The position numbers and the translations under genes are program-made. Shown piece after piece: positions 1 to 9,251 of a stretch of DNA of 57,025 nt; within the stretch, counting starts at the first letter, position 1, and each line of letters opens with the position of its first letter. The DNA is from Candidatus Trichofilum aggregatum (GTDB lineage: Bacteria > Chloroflexota > Anaerolineae > Promineifilales > Promineifilaceae). The notes under the pieces were generated by a model. It had not been told where the DNA came from. It did not search any database and worked only from the letters and a program-made list of their open reading frames with translations. The stretch spans positions 1 through 57,025 of the forward strand of contig JADJUV010000048.1 of assembly GCA_016716885.1 (NCBI GenBank). The letters run 5' to 3'.

Positions 1-118
1 ACAAATTCGGTGCCAAATTGTCATTCCGAGGTCTGCCGAGGAATCTTTTTACCGAGCCGGTAGAGAGATTCCTCGTTCCGAAGACTCCACTCGGAATGAC
101 AGTTTATGGCTAATTTGT
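1..118. repeat. MITE-like inverted repeat at the window edge
   Basis: The two ends are inverted copies of each other. Positions 1-30 and 89-118 share the outer ACAAATT/AATTTGT and the inner GTCATTCCGAG/CTCGGAATGAC, and a nested AGGAATCT/AGATTCCT pair lies inside. The whole can fold into one long hairpin. No transposase is present, so it looks like a non-autonomous element. Its left end cannot be fixed because the window begins here, and no target duplication can be tested. Confidence 0.6.
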
Positions 119-189
119 AAAGGACATCTTCCACTTTCTGAACCATGCCCAAATCTGCGTTAATCGGCGTAAATCTGCGGATAATTCCT

Positions 190-345
190 CTAATCCCCAT
201 TCATGCGCTGATTAATGCCCGAAATTTCCTGCACCCACTGCCGCCGGTCGTGGTGCTCCAGGTTCATCACCTCATCATGCGACCAGTGAAAGTGGTAAGC
301 GATGAAGGCTACCTCCTCTTGCAGTTGGTCGAGGGGGTAGCCTAA
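190..345 (-). CDS. DUF6760-like small eCIS protein
   Basis: The minus strand reads about 50 residues with the pattern GYPLDQLQEEVAFIAYHFHW, then an MNLEHHDRRQWV segment, ending at a TAG at 190-192. From memory this matches the short DUF6760 family that follows the tail assembly gene in contractile injection loci. No ATG, GTG or TTG was found between the frame's upstream stop and the conserved GYPLD, so the start is unclear. The seven-G run at about 350 may hide an indel. The gene overlaps or abuts the assembly protein stop, as expected for translational coupling. Its structural role is not established. Confidence 0.7.
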   Translation of the reverse strand, partial: LGYPLDQLQEEVAFIAYHFHWSHDEVMNLEHHDRRQWVQEISGINQRMNGD

Positions 346-705
346 TACCCCCCCAGGGCCAGCGGCTCCATCTCAAAAGTGTGCTGGCACTGCGGGCACA
401 TCACCGCCTGATGTCCATTACCCAACTGGTTGACCTGATTGTACAACGTTTGCAGATACGCCAGGTCGGTCGCGTACAGGTTCTCAATCACCTTCGGGTT
501 CATCTGTGCCACCGATCCTAGCCGTGTGATCACCCGCGACAGCAAGATGATGACCAGATAGGCCGGATTCTTCTGCACGCGGGGTCCTTCAGCGGCAAAT
601 CTCATCCGCCGCCGTCGCCCGGCGCATAACCCCATCCCGGTGCAAAGAGCCATCCTCATCCAAAAAGCCACACGGCAATGTGAACTCAAATTCCGTCTGA
701 AACAT
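342..705 (-). CDS. eCIS/phage tail assembly protein, frameshifted
   Basis: Starting at the ATG at 703-705 behind a GGAGAG ribosome site, the minus strand reads MFQTEFEFTLPCGFLDEDG and then MRRATAADEI before hitting a stop. In the neighbouring frame it continues with DPRVQKNPAYLVIILLSRV and NPKVIENLYATDLAYLQ, ending with a CPQCQHTF segment and stop at 342. Joined, this is the roughly 120-residue tail assembly chaperone-like protein found between tube and baseplate genes in eCIS. Two missing bases explain the break: one T in the TT after GAGA and one C in the CCC of GACCCC, both in homopolymers. Either pseudogene or base-calling error. The family assignment is from recognition of the conserved core. 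Confidence 0.72.
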
Positions 706-714
706 GTCACTCTC

Positions 715-793
715 CAATAAGGGCCGCTGGCAGTTAGCTACTGGCCGCTGGCTTTTTCGCTAACGGCCAGCAGCTAACGGCCAACGGCTAGCG
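715..793. repeat. Low-complexity intergenic repeat (TAACGGCCAGC type)
   Basis: This spacer between the assembly and tube genes is made of degenerate copies of a word like GCTAACGGCCAGC in both orientations. The same words recur at 12895-12925 behind the MetE-like gene. It has no coding potential and looks like the dispersed intergenic simple repeats of this genome. Confidence 0.6.
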
Positions 794-798
794 GACTT

Positions 799-1114
799 CT
801 ACACCCGTTCGACCCCTTCATGTGCGAGTTCTAACGTCTCAATCGCTACATCATTGCCTTCGGCGTTCAGGTCGGGGCCGTCGTATTTGGTAGGCCAGGC
901 GCGGAAGAAATTCCAACGCGCCACCTCTTGCCCACCCCGATCCAGCAGAACAATCGAGCCGTTGCGGCGTTCAATTTGCCCCTGCACGATCTGGCGATGC
1001 CAGGTATATAAATCCACACCCACTCACTTCCTGGAAGGCGGCCCGGGTAATGCCGTCAATCTCGACCAGAAAGTTGAAATTACCAAAAGGGTCCGTGACT
1101 TGTCCGGTTGCCAT
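799..1114 (-). CDS. eCIS tail tube protein (gp19-like) with internal deletion
   Basis: The minus strand opens at an ATG at 1112-1114 behind CAGGAG and reads MATGQVTDPFGNFNFLVEID then GITRAAFQEVSG, the canonical N-terminus of Hcp/gp19-like tube proteins. It then jumps to VDLYTWHRQIVQG and continues RRNGSIVLLDRGGQEVARW to ...ETLELAHEGVERV, the canonical C-terminus, but in another frame. Tube proteins of this type are about 145 residues. Here about 40 residues of the central beta-sheet region are absent and one reading-frame change accompanies the loss, at about 1015-1025. As written it cannot make a tube subunit. A second tube paralogue, common in eCIS, could lie left of the window. Alternatively this is an assembly gap. 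Confidence 0.8.
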
Positions 1115-1134
1115 TGTGTTTCTCCTGGAATTAG

Positions 1135-1215
1135 CTGGTCAGCACTTCAGCACTTCAGCACTTCAGCTCTTAGCTTCTTAGCTGACAAGCTGACTGGCCG
1201 ACAAGCTGATCACTC
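1135..1215. repeat. Tandem CAGCACTT repeat and AGCTGACAAGCTGA words
   Basis: Three or more tandem CAGCACTT words are followed by TTAGCTTCTTAGCTGACAAG-like words that resemble inverted, degenerate copies. The reverse complement of the same repeat (GCTGAAATGCTGAA) occurs at 12930-12972, so this is a dispersed intergenic family. It separates the tube and sheath genes. Confidence 0.55.
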
Positions 1216-2765
1216 CTACTCGCTCACTTCCGAACCCCCCGGCCAGATACCAATCCGCACGATGATAAACTCGGCGGGATAGGTGGGGCGGACGCCGATT
1301 TCGATGTTGAGGCGGCCTAGGGCCTGCTCCGAAAATGGGTTGAGGGCTTCGTCAATGCGAACATAAAACGCTTCGTCCGGCGTGGCCCCAAACAAGGCCC
1401 CATCGCGCCACACCCTCAGCAGGAACTCGGTGATGGTGCGCTTGAGTTTTTGCCACAGTTGCAGGTTATTCGGCTCAAACACCGCCCAACGAATCCCTTC
1501 TTCGATGGATTCTTCCAGGAAGAGGAAGAGGCGGCGGATGTTCACATATTGCCAGTTCAGGTCGGTAGCGGTGGTGCGTGCGCCCCAAACGACGGCGCGG
1601 CCGCCGGTTTTGAACACGCGAATCACGTTGATCCCCTGCAAATTAAGCTGGCCCTGATCAATGTCGCTCATCGTTTGCGCCACACCGAGTACACCATTGA
1701 CCGTGGCCTCGTTCCCGGCGGGAGCTTTGTGGACACCCCGGTTGTTATCGGTGCGGGCATAAATCCCGGCGACATGCCCCGATGGCGGAACCAGAATCGG
1801 GTCGGTGCCCGTGGCCGGGAAGACGTATAACCAGGGGTAGTAGAGGGCGGCATAACCACGAGCTGAGTCCAGGCTGGCGCGATGCAATTCCACACTATCC
1901 GTCCCTGGGCGGCGGTCAGGTTGAACTCAAACGATTCCAGAGTGACAGCCGCGGCCGCGCCCGCCAGATCATAGCCATTGGTCAGACCAGCGGTGAGCGT
2001 GACCCGGTAGGTGGTTTCGGCAGGGGAAAGGACCTCGACGATGACACTTTTGACGGTGGCATCTTCGGTGGTGGCGTCTTGGGTGAGACGAATGACCGAG
2101 CCAGCCCGGAGCGCGGCCGCGTTCGCCACCCGAAACGTGGTATTCCCTGCCACCAGACTCGCCAGCCGTAAAGTATCCCCATTGTTGACAGCCAGGGGCC
2201 GACACCCGGATAACTGCCCCTTCGATACGGGCCACTTCTGTTGTATTGGTGCCATTAACGGTAATGGTGTCACCGGGGCGGAAGCGTGCGGCCGCGGCCG
2301 CGTTGTTGGTTGTGATGGCCGTACCGCTGGCACTACTCACCGTCGCCGTAGGCCGAAACAGGGTTGCTCCCGTTACCGCCTGCGCATCGGCAATGGTGAT
2401 CTGAATATCCGGTGCGAGGTGCCCGGCTCCCGCGCCCAGAGGCGAATCGTCGGTTCGGGGCTGCCGGAGCGATCATCCAGCACCAGTTGAGCGTTAGCGG
2501 CGTTACTGACACGGGTCACATAACAGACCAGGCCGCCATTCTCAAAAAACCCCCGCACCGCATACCAGAGGTAATACCCATCCAGCGGGTTTTCACCAAA
2601 GCTCCGCTTAAACGCATCCCAACTGGTAACTTTGGTGGGTTCGTTCAGCGGCCCCTGCCCGCCTGGCCCCAGAAAGGCGGCGGTGCTGGTTCCCACCCCC
2701 TGGATGGGCGCACCCGGCGTAAATTCCTCGATGTACACGCCTGGATAAGAAACTTGTACGGCCAT
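1216..2765 (-). CDS. eCIS contractile tail sheath protein, frameshifted
   Basis: The start at 2765 gives MAVQVSYPGVYIEEFTPG then GVGTSTAAFLG, the diagnostic sheath N-terminus. The chain continues through WDAFKRSFGENPLDGYYLWY, an inserted Ala/Thr-rich domain, ARGYAALYYPWLYV and GVHKAPAGNEATVNGV. It ends with the conserved IRRLFLFLEESIEEG, WAVFEPNN and ...RPTYPAEFIIVRIGIWPGG. The C-terminal domain (about the last 225 residues) is intact, but the N-terminal 290 residues are spread over three frames, with shifts near 2420, 2240 and 1895. The full protein would be about 515 residues. The shifts may be base-calling errors or real. Four GCGGCCGC copies fall in the inserted domain. It lies 68 bp downstream of the Pvc16-like gene. 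Confidence 0.85.
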
Positions 2766-3063
2766 GGAATACCTCCTTGCACCTTAAAAAGTTGTTAGTG
2801 TATTGGTGACAAATACACCAATACACTACACATCATAAAAGCATCAAATCATACTCCCCGTCGGTGAGGGAACGTCTGTGGGGCGGGGTGTGGGGGATGG
2901 GATGACCATCGGCCCGCCAGAGGAGCTGGTATGGCCCCGCCTGTAACCGTAGGAAGGTGAACTGACCCAGGGTGTTGGTGGTGGTGGTTTGTAAGGGATC
3001 ACCGGTTGTGGTTTGTAGTTGCACCCAGGCTCCGGCCACCGGCACGGCAGGATTCACCGTACT

Positions 3064-3908
3064 GAGGCTGTGTTGACTTTTAGTTAAAAATTACGTGAAT
3101 CTAATCAAGGTGATCAAGCATCCAGCGGATGACAACACGCAAATTAGATGACACGAAATGGTCAAAGATTTATTCCTTCTTGCGGATAACACCGCATATC
3201 TATACCGGGAACGAGCAGAAAGTCCGGGTATTTATCGAAGCTGTTTACTGGGTTATGCGCACCGGCGCACCCTGGCGTGATCTGCCACACGAGTTTGGCA
3301 AGTGGAACAGCGTTTTCAATCGTTACGCCGACTGGGCCGACAAAGGGGTGTGGCTGAAAATGATGGACCATTCTAGCGACGACCCTGATCGGGAATGGAT
3401 GTTGCTCGATAGCACCATTGTTCGGGCACATCCCTGTGCGGCTGGTGCGCCTAAAAAGAAAGGTGGGCAGGCAACCCAAAGTCTGGGTCGTAGTCGGGGC
3501 GGATTCAGCACAAAAATTCATGTCAATACGGATGCGCTGGGTAATCCAGTACGCCTTATTCTGACCGGTGGGCAAGCCAGTGATTCACCCCAAGCCATCC
3601 CGCTTCTCAAAGGGTTTGCGTTTGACGCGGTAATGGCTGATCGGGGATATGATGCCGACGAGACACTGGCCTTCATTGCTGAAAAGGACGCCAAGGGGGT
3701 GATCCCACCGAGGAAAAACCGTATTGTCCAGCGGGAGACGGACTGGTACACGTACAAAGAGCGTAATTTGGTGGAGCGATTCATCAATAAGATCAAGCAG
3801 TATCGTCGCATCTTTACCCGTTATGAGAAGTATGCCACCCGTTACATGGCCTTTCTGTGCTTTGCCGCCACGTTAATCTGGCTCACATAGAAAAGTCAAC
3901 AGAACCTA
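3064..3908 (+). mobile_element. IS5-family insertion sequence
   Basis: Imperfect terminal inverted repeats bracket one transposase gene: GAGGCTGTGTTGACTTTT at 3064-3081 and the complement of TAGGTTCTGTTGACTTTT at 3891-3908 (15 of 18 match). The element is about 845 bp, a usual IS5-family size. It lies antisense inside the Pvc16-like gene. A clean target duplication was not found: flanks read CTAG on one side and CTCAG on the other, which may be a duplication blurred by one base. It has no GCGGCCGC site, unlike the surrounding genes, which fits recent arrival. Confidence 0.88.
3129..3890 (+). CDS. IS5-family DDE transposase
   Basis: This 253-residue protein opens with MTTRKLDDTKWSKIYSFLR and a DUF4096-type DNA-binding N-terminus (MRTGAPWRDLPHEFGKWNSV). 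The RNase H-like catalytic core shows D94 (LLDSTIVRAH), D171 (VMADRGYDAD) and E217 (RNLVERFINKIKQYRRI). The spacing is that of IS5-type DDE enzymes. Length is normal and the frame is unbroken, so the enzyme may be active. It would catalyse cut-and-paste or copy-paste movement by binding the terminal repeats just outside the gene. It runs opposite to the eCIS genes and offers no cargo. Confidence 0.93.
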   Translation: MTTRKLDDTKWSKIYSFLRITPHIYTGNEQKVRVFIEAVYWVMRTGAPWRDLPHEFGKWNSVFNRYADWADKGVWLKMMDHSSDDPDREWMLLDSTIVRAHPCAAGAPKKKGGQATQSLGRSRGGFSTKIHVNTDALGNPVRLILTGGQASDSPQAIPLLKGFAFDAVMADRGYDADETLAFIAEKDAKGVIPPRKNRIVQRETDWYTYKERNLVERFINKIKQYRRIFTRYEKYATRYMAFLCFAATLIWLT

Positions 3909-4675
3909 GCATCACGCCCAGCAATTTGAATCCAGATGTCGGCCGTTTCTGGTTGGCCGGTGCGACGGTATTCGGTGATGCGGGTGGTGACCATTGGCCC
4001 GGCAAATTCGGTGAGCAGGAGTACCGGGATAGTGACGATGAGGTGGATACCCGGTTTCCAGCGTTGGCTGATCCCCATCGTGCCCCAAAATTCGGCCAGT
4101 TTGGCGAACCCTTCGCCGGGGAGCACCTGGGTCGGTAAATCGCTATCCCGAATGAGTTCGGGTACGTTGCCCAGAGCGACTGAACCGGGGGTAGATGCGT
4201 GATGGGTTGACCGCGCGTTTTGCGAGGACGGCGGTGGTCTGGTAAAGCAAAATATGCTCGTCCAGGGTCGGTTCGATGGCGGCGGTGACGGTAGCCGGAC
4301 TCCAGGCGGTGATGAGGTAATGACAATCTACGCGAGCCGGGGCGGGATCGTGTTGTACCTGGCCGTTGCTGACCGTGGCGAATCGTTCGTTGGAGCGCAG
4401 GCGGCGATTCTCGCGCAGTTCCAGCAGGTAAACATTCAGGGCGTTGGCTGGTTCGCCGCCGACGGTCAGGTTGGCGACGTAGGTGCGCCAGTCGTCGTCG
4501 GGGGGCTGGAAGCGCACCTGGGACTCGTCGGTGATGCCGATGACGCGGCCGAGGAGCAGATCGCGGAGAATGTTGTCGAGGTAGTCAATCATGGTTGAGA
4601 AAGACCTGGGAACTCGTAGGAACTCGCTTTGTCGCTGTGTCGCTTTGTCGCTTTGTCGCTGTGTTACTTTTTCCA

Positions 4676-5030
4676 CTCATACCAACGGTCTCCGTTGGTA
4701 TGTCAGTCTGGACGCTCTGCGTCCAGGGCGCAGAGCGCCCCGGGTGTTCATTCCACGCTCTGCGTGGAATGAGTTCTTAGTCATACCAACGGTCTCCGTT
4801 CCCACTCATACCAACGGTCTCTGTTGGTATGTTAGTCTGGACGCTCTGCATCCAGGGCGCAGAGCGCCCCGGGTGTTCATTCCACGCGGAGCGTGGAATG
4901 AGTTCTCACTCATACTAACGATCTCCGTTCCACTCCCAACGGTCTCCGTTGGTATGTTAGTCTGGACGCTCTGCGTCCAGGGCGCAGAGCCGCCTGGTGT
5001 TCATTCCCACGCTCTGCGTGGAATGAGTGG
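4676..5030. repeat. Three tandem copies of a multi-hairpin palindromic unit
   Basis: A unit of about 120 bp occurs three times (about 4676-4787, 4806-4913, 4935-5030). Each holds four short dyads in fixed order: CCAACGGTCTCCGTTGG, GGACGCTCTGCGTCC, GGGCGCAGAGCGCCC and CATTCCACGCTCTGCGTGGAATG-like (the third copy has lost symmetry in places). It resembles REP/BIME-type arrays and shares words with the 133-bp element at 43929. It fills the gap between the DUF4157 and DUF4255 genes. Any effect on eCIS expression is unknown. Confidence 0.8.
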
Positions 5031-5031
5031 G

Positions 5032-7097
5032 TTAGGGTTTTAGCGGAGCCAGAGGCTGGCTCTTTTCAAAATCGGCTTCGACGGCTTTGATGACTTCGGT
5101 GGTGCACTCTTCTGTCTTTTGCCGTTCGGCGGGGACGGCTTCCCGGTATGGGGTTTCGACCTCTTTGCGCAGGGTGATTTCGGCCCGGCGCAACAGGGGA
5201 TAAACGACATCTTTGGCCTGCTTTTCGGGCGATTTTTCCCGTTTTTCAGCTCCTCTTCGGTTTCTGGGGTGCGGTGACGTTCTTCGTCCGGGTCGGTTTT
5301 GAACTGTTCGACAGCGTGCTCGGCCTGCGGCCTCCCTTCCCACTTCCTTTTCTTCCCCTTTCACCAGTTTGGTTTTGGTGTACAACTCCCCCTCGCCACT
5401 GGGGAGTAAATCACCGGCAAAACAGTTCAACGGTTTTTGCCGCATCTGCAATAGGGACGGTTTACATTTTTGTTCGATCCAGGCTTTGGCGGCGTCGGCG
5501 CGTTTTTGGGACAGGGCGATGTTGCCGATGAAGTTGCCTTTGGCTTTTTGTGGCCCTTCGGGTGAGGCAAAACCGCGGATGCCTGTCACCTGGTAGCCAT
5601 CGGTGAGGAGTTGTTCGAGTTTATTCATTGCGGCGGGGTTGCGGCCGCCACCGGGTGTATTGACGTTGTTCTCAAAAATATCTTCTGCGTACTTGAAGTA
5701 GAGAAAGGCGGTGCTGATGTGGGGAACCATGCGCGTGCCGGTCTCGACTTCTTTGACACATTGGTAGCTGATTTGCGGCACCAGAATGGTGCGAACTTTG
5801 GTGGGGCATTTCACCTTTCCTGGTTTTTCCAGGGGAATCACAACATTGCCCGTCACCTGCCAATCTGGCCCCTGGCGATTACTGCCGGTGGGGGTGCGTT
5901 TACCTGGCCTTCTGGCGATAGATCCCAGATTGGGCAGTTTCAGCTTCGCCGCCAGGGAGCCGCCTTTGACATCCCCGCTGGCCGGTTCGATGGTGGTTTT
6001 GGCTTCGGCCGAAAGGGTGAAGCGTTGCGATTGGGCGATGACGACGCTGGCAAAGGGGGTGAGTTCGGCGTTTTTCAGGACCTCAACCGGGTCTTGTCCT
6101 TGCAAGATGGCCTGACCCCATTGCCGCAAGAGGGTTTGGGCCTGGGAAGGTAGGTCTAACCCGACTTTGATTTCGCCACGGGTACTGTTTTTGCACCAAT
6201 CTACCTGGAGCCAGATGTTGTTTTTGTCCACGCGGCCGCGTAACCTCGGTTCGCCCCCGCTGGGGTACTCTTCCTGGTGCGGGATCATCTTGATGTTGCG
6301 GATCACCCGGTAGCGGTCACCATTGTCCAGGTCAACATACCGTTCGTTAGGTTTGTCCTTAACCGGCGACACTCTGGGGGCACGGCGCAGAACCGGCCCG
6401 GATGTGCTTCCCAGTGAGACAGATGAATGATTGAGAATGGCGTTGGCGGCGTGATCTGCGGCCGCTTCCAACGGATCATTCACCTTGCCGACGGTGAGGG
6501 ATTGGGGTTGCACCGGGCCAGGGTGCGCCCCTTGTTGGACGGTGTGGGCCAGTTCATGGCTCAACAGGTGGAGTCCGGCTTTGGTTTCGGGCTGGAAACG
6601 ACCGGAGCCAAACCAGATGGATTGGCCGTAGGTGAACGCGGCCGCGTCAATGGCCTGGGCCGCCTGCGCCGCTGTGGGATCGGTGTGAACCCGCACCTGG
6701 CCGAAATCCCGGTTGAACTGTTGCTCCAGGCCAGCGCGTACTGTGCCTGGTAACGTCTGCCCGCCGGATTGGGTCAGGGCCGCCTGCACCGGGGCGGGAA
6801 TGGCTGAAGGAGCGGCGCGCCCGGGCTGTTGGCCTGCCGCTGGATGGTCTGCTGTTCTTCTTTTTGGCACTGGGCGCATTGGTGGCCGCTGTCGCTACAC
6901 GCTTTGCATTGCCGCTGGATGATGGGGGCCGCGGCCGCGCCCGGCTGAACCAGTTGGCTGACCGCCTGATTGCCCGCCTGGGTGTGCAGGTCGAGCAGGT
7001 GATGGGGGGCGTCATCGGGCCGGACGATGGGCGGCTCAAGAGACGCGCCCGTGGTAGCATCCGAGCGCAAGGTGAGCTTGGGGTCGGTTTTAGCCAT
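5032..7097 (-). CDS. eCIS-associated DUF4157 protein with OmpA-like tail, frameshifted
   Basis: The start at 7097 gives MAKTDPKLTLRSDATTG, then a Cys-rich stretch (QRQCKACSDSGHQCAQCQKE). After a one-base shift near 6830 comes the DUF4157 domain with the zinc-protease-like motif HLLSHELAHTVQQG and the VRVHTDPTAAQAAQAIDA signature. A middle region of about 300 residues has no family I recognise. Near the C-terminus GYQVTGIRGFASPEGPQ and LSQKRADAAKAWIEQK resemble the OmpA peptidoglycan-binding fold. Between about 5345 and 5240 the protein reads as Arg-rich nonsense; the next frame gives AEHAVEQFKTDPDEERHRT, so two compensating single-base shifts are likely. DUF4157 proteins are often eCIS-linked putative cargo or processing factors. 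The OmpA-like tail could instead anchor it to the wall. Confidence 0.82.
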
Positions 7098-9251
7098 GGT
7101 GTCTCCCTGCGGCCGCGAGGGTTACGTCCTCGTCGCCCATCCGTTTGCCCATCTTCTGATACTCGCGGCGCACCGCCCGCAACAGGTGGGTCATGCCGAT
7201 GGCTTGCTGATCGGTGGCGGCCAGATACGCGGCCGCGAGGGCCACATTTTTGATGTTGCCGCCGCTCAATTTGAACTGGTGCGCCAGGCTATCCAGGTCC
7301 ACATCCGCGGCCAATGGGGCGTCATCCGGCCAGATGGTTGTCCAAATCTGGCGGCGGCTGGTTTCGTCTGGAAAGGGGAAATGGATGGTGAAAGCCAATC
7401 GTCGGATAAACGCTTCATCCAGATTCTGGCGCAGATTCGAGGCCAGGATAGCCAGACCGTCATAGGCTTCGATTTTTTTGCAAGAGATAGGAGATTTCGA
7501 TATTGGCGTACCGGTCATGGAGTCACGCACCTCGCTCCGTTTGCCAAACAGGGCATCGGCTTCGTCGAAGAAGAGAATGGCGTTGGCGTTTTCGGCAGAG
7601 CGGAAGATGCGTTCCAGGTTTTTCTCCGTTTCGCCGATGTATTTGCTGACGATGCCGGACAAATCAATTTTGTATAGCTCCAGCCCCAATTCGTTGGCGA
7701 TGATGTCGGCGGCCATGGTTTTGCCTGTGCCGCTGGGGCCTGCGAACAGAGCGTTGACCCCTTTGCCCAGCGAGAGCCGTTGCCCGAACCCCCATTGGCC
7801 TAAAACGGTGTGCCGGTGGACGAGTTGCTGGCAAATTTCGTGCAGTTGGTCACGCGCGGCCGCGGGCAGAACAATGTCATCCCAGGTGTAGAGCGGTTCG
7901 ATTTTGGTCGCCAGGTTGTGCAAATCATGGCCGGACTGGGTGCGGGCCGAGCGAAAACAATCGTCCACGGTGAGGTGAGGGGGAGCCGGGCGTTGGTTGG
8001 TGACGACCTGCCAATGGGCCAGATGCGCGGCCGCGTTGACCGCCTGCGCTACCTGATGGGGCCAGAGCCGGAACCGCTCCGCCAATATGTCCGGGTCATT
8101 GTCATTGAGAGTGTGATCTTGCGTCTGAAGTTGCGCCTGCCAGTAACGCCGCCGCTGAGGGTAATCGGGCAAAGTGAAGGAGACGCTCAACACCTCGTCC
8201 GGTGCGTCGGGCAGAGGTGACCAGGGTTCGCTTCCGGCCAGCAGGACGACGGGCAGGGGATGAGCCGGGTGCAGGTGTTCCTGGAGCAGGGCGCGTGAGG
8301 CAGGGGCCAGTGTTTCCCACCCTTCCAGGTAAGGCAGGGCCTGATAAAACCAGGCATAGCGGAAAATCAGGGTAAGCGCATCGGGCAGGGTCAGGGTGGC
8401 AGGCAGGCGGGTGAGGTTGGCGGTGATGAGGGCAGGTTGAGGGCCGCGGCCGCGTTCAGGGCACTCTGTTGTTTGCCCGCTACCGCCGGGCCGTGCAGGT
8501 AAAGGCGCACCGGAGAGCCGGTCGTTCGGGCATCAGCCATCAGCCGGGTGAGGGCCTGTTGGGTCTGTTCATCGAGCACCGGCTGGGCCGGAGTTGGTGG
8601 GTAAAGCTGGCAAAAAGAGGCCAGACGGCTATCCGGGCTGTCCTGCCCCAGCAGGAAGCGGGTGATTTGTTCGTCCAACTGCAAAAAATGGCCTAGCAGG
8701 GACGAGGGGCGGGGGTCGTTTTCGGGGACGAGGTGGATGAGGTGGTGACGGATGAGCGGGGCGTTGGGGTCGAACAGGGTGCGCTGGGTGAGGCGCGCGG
8801 CCGCGTCCGGGCACAACAAATGCAGGGCCAGGTCAACCGTCGGCCAACGCCGCCCAACGTGATCATGCAAATAGGCGTAGAGCCGTTCGTAACGCCGGTC
8901 TAGCTCCGGGGCCAGAGCCAACAGGAGAACATCCATCTCGAAGGGGGTCAACTGGTAGGCGGTTTGTAACCATTGCAGGCGGCTGGGGTCTGGTGGGAAC
9001 GCCAGGGGTGGCATATGGCCGTTGCTGTAGAGGCGGGGTGCGCCAGGGGGTTGGGTGAGGAGTTGGGCGGGTTCGGATGGATTGATGTAGAGGCCACGGA
9101 ACGGGTCTGCGGCCGCGGGGGGAACCCTATTCATCGCCTGCGCCAGCAAAGCATCCAGCCGTTGCAGACCGGGTAGGATGTCGGCCAGCCATAGATTCGG
9201 CTCTGCGGCCGCGGGCTGGATGGAGGGGGTGGTCAGGGTAGGAGAACGCAT
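7090..9251 (-). CDS. eCIS AAA+ ATPase, frameshifted
   Basis: Two halves form a protein of about 720 residues. The N-terminal half (from 9251, MRSPTLTTPSIQPAAAEPN) contains LTPFEMDVLLLALAPELDRR and a degenerate first ATPase domain (LHGPAVAGKQQ). After a single-base shift near 8430 the second half carries a full AAA+ domain: Walker A GPSGTGKT, Walker B AILFFDEADALFG, sensor-like LAILASNL and an arginine-finger-type AFIRRL. This two-domain layout is that of the ATPase always found in eCIS loci, thought to act in assembly or recycling of the particle. Around 7470-7525 about 18 residues are out of frame: the sequence shows SMTGTPISKSPISCK where the family has HDRYANIEISYLLQK. This is explained by one lost C and one extra base in a seven-T run. 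It overlaps the DUF4157 start by 8 bp. Confidence 0.85.

Larger units (their letters stand above)
2833..4592 (-). pseudogene. Pvc16-like DUF4255 protein, interrupted by an IS5 element
   Basis: From the ATG at 4590-4592 the minus strand reads MIDYLDNILRDLLLGRV, then EPANALNVYLLELRENRRLR and the rest of a DUF4255/Pvc16-type domain, ending in a GEGFAKLAEFWGTMGISQRW segment and ...WIQIAGRDA. After the IS it resumes with NPAVPVAGAWVQLQTTTGDP, LGQFTFLRLQAGPYQLLW and ...DGEYDLMLL, a carboxypeptidase-regulatory-like beta-sandwich. Thus a DUF4255 domain plus C-terminal beta domain was split by about 840 bp. There is also a one-C deletion in the CCCCC run near 4190. In known systems this protein sits at the tail terminus next to the sheath. 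The gene order (DUF4157, DUF4255, sheath) supports the call. Confidence 0.85.

Noticed and set aside
2833..3057. Separate 74-residue gene starting at GTG
   Set aside because: It is the C-terminal beta domain of the Pvc16-like gene cut off by the IS; it has no ribosome site of its own.
3064..3908. Clean target-site duplication for the IS5-family element
   Set aside because: Flanks read CTAG and CTCAG; they are close but not identical, so no duplication is claimed.
4676..5030. Tandem units resembling a CRISPR array
   Set aside because: Units are about 120 bp, each made of several dyads, and there are no variable spacers between short constant repeats; no cas gene is near.
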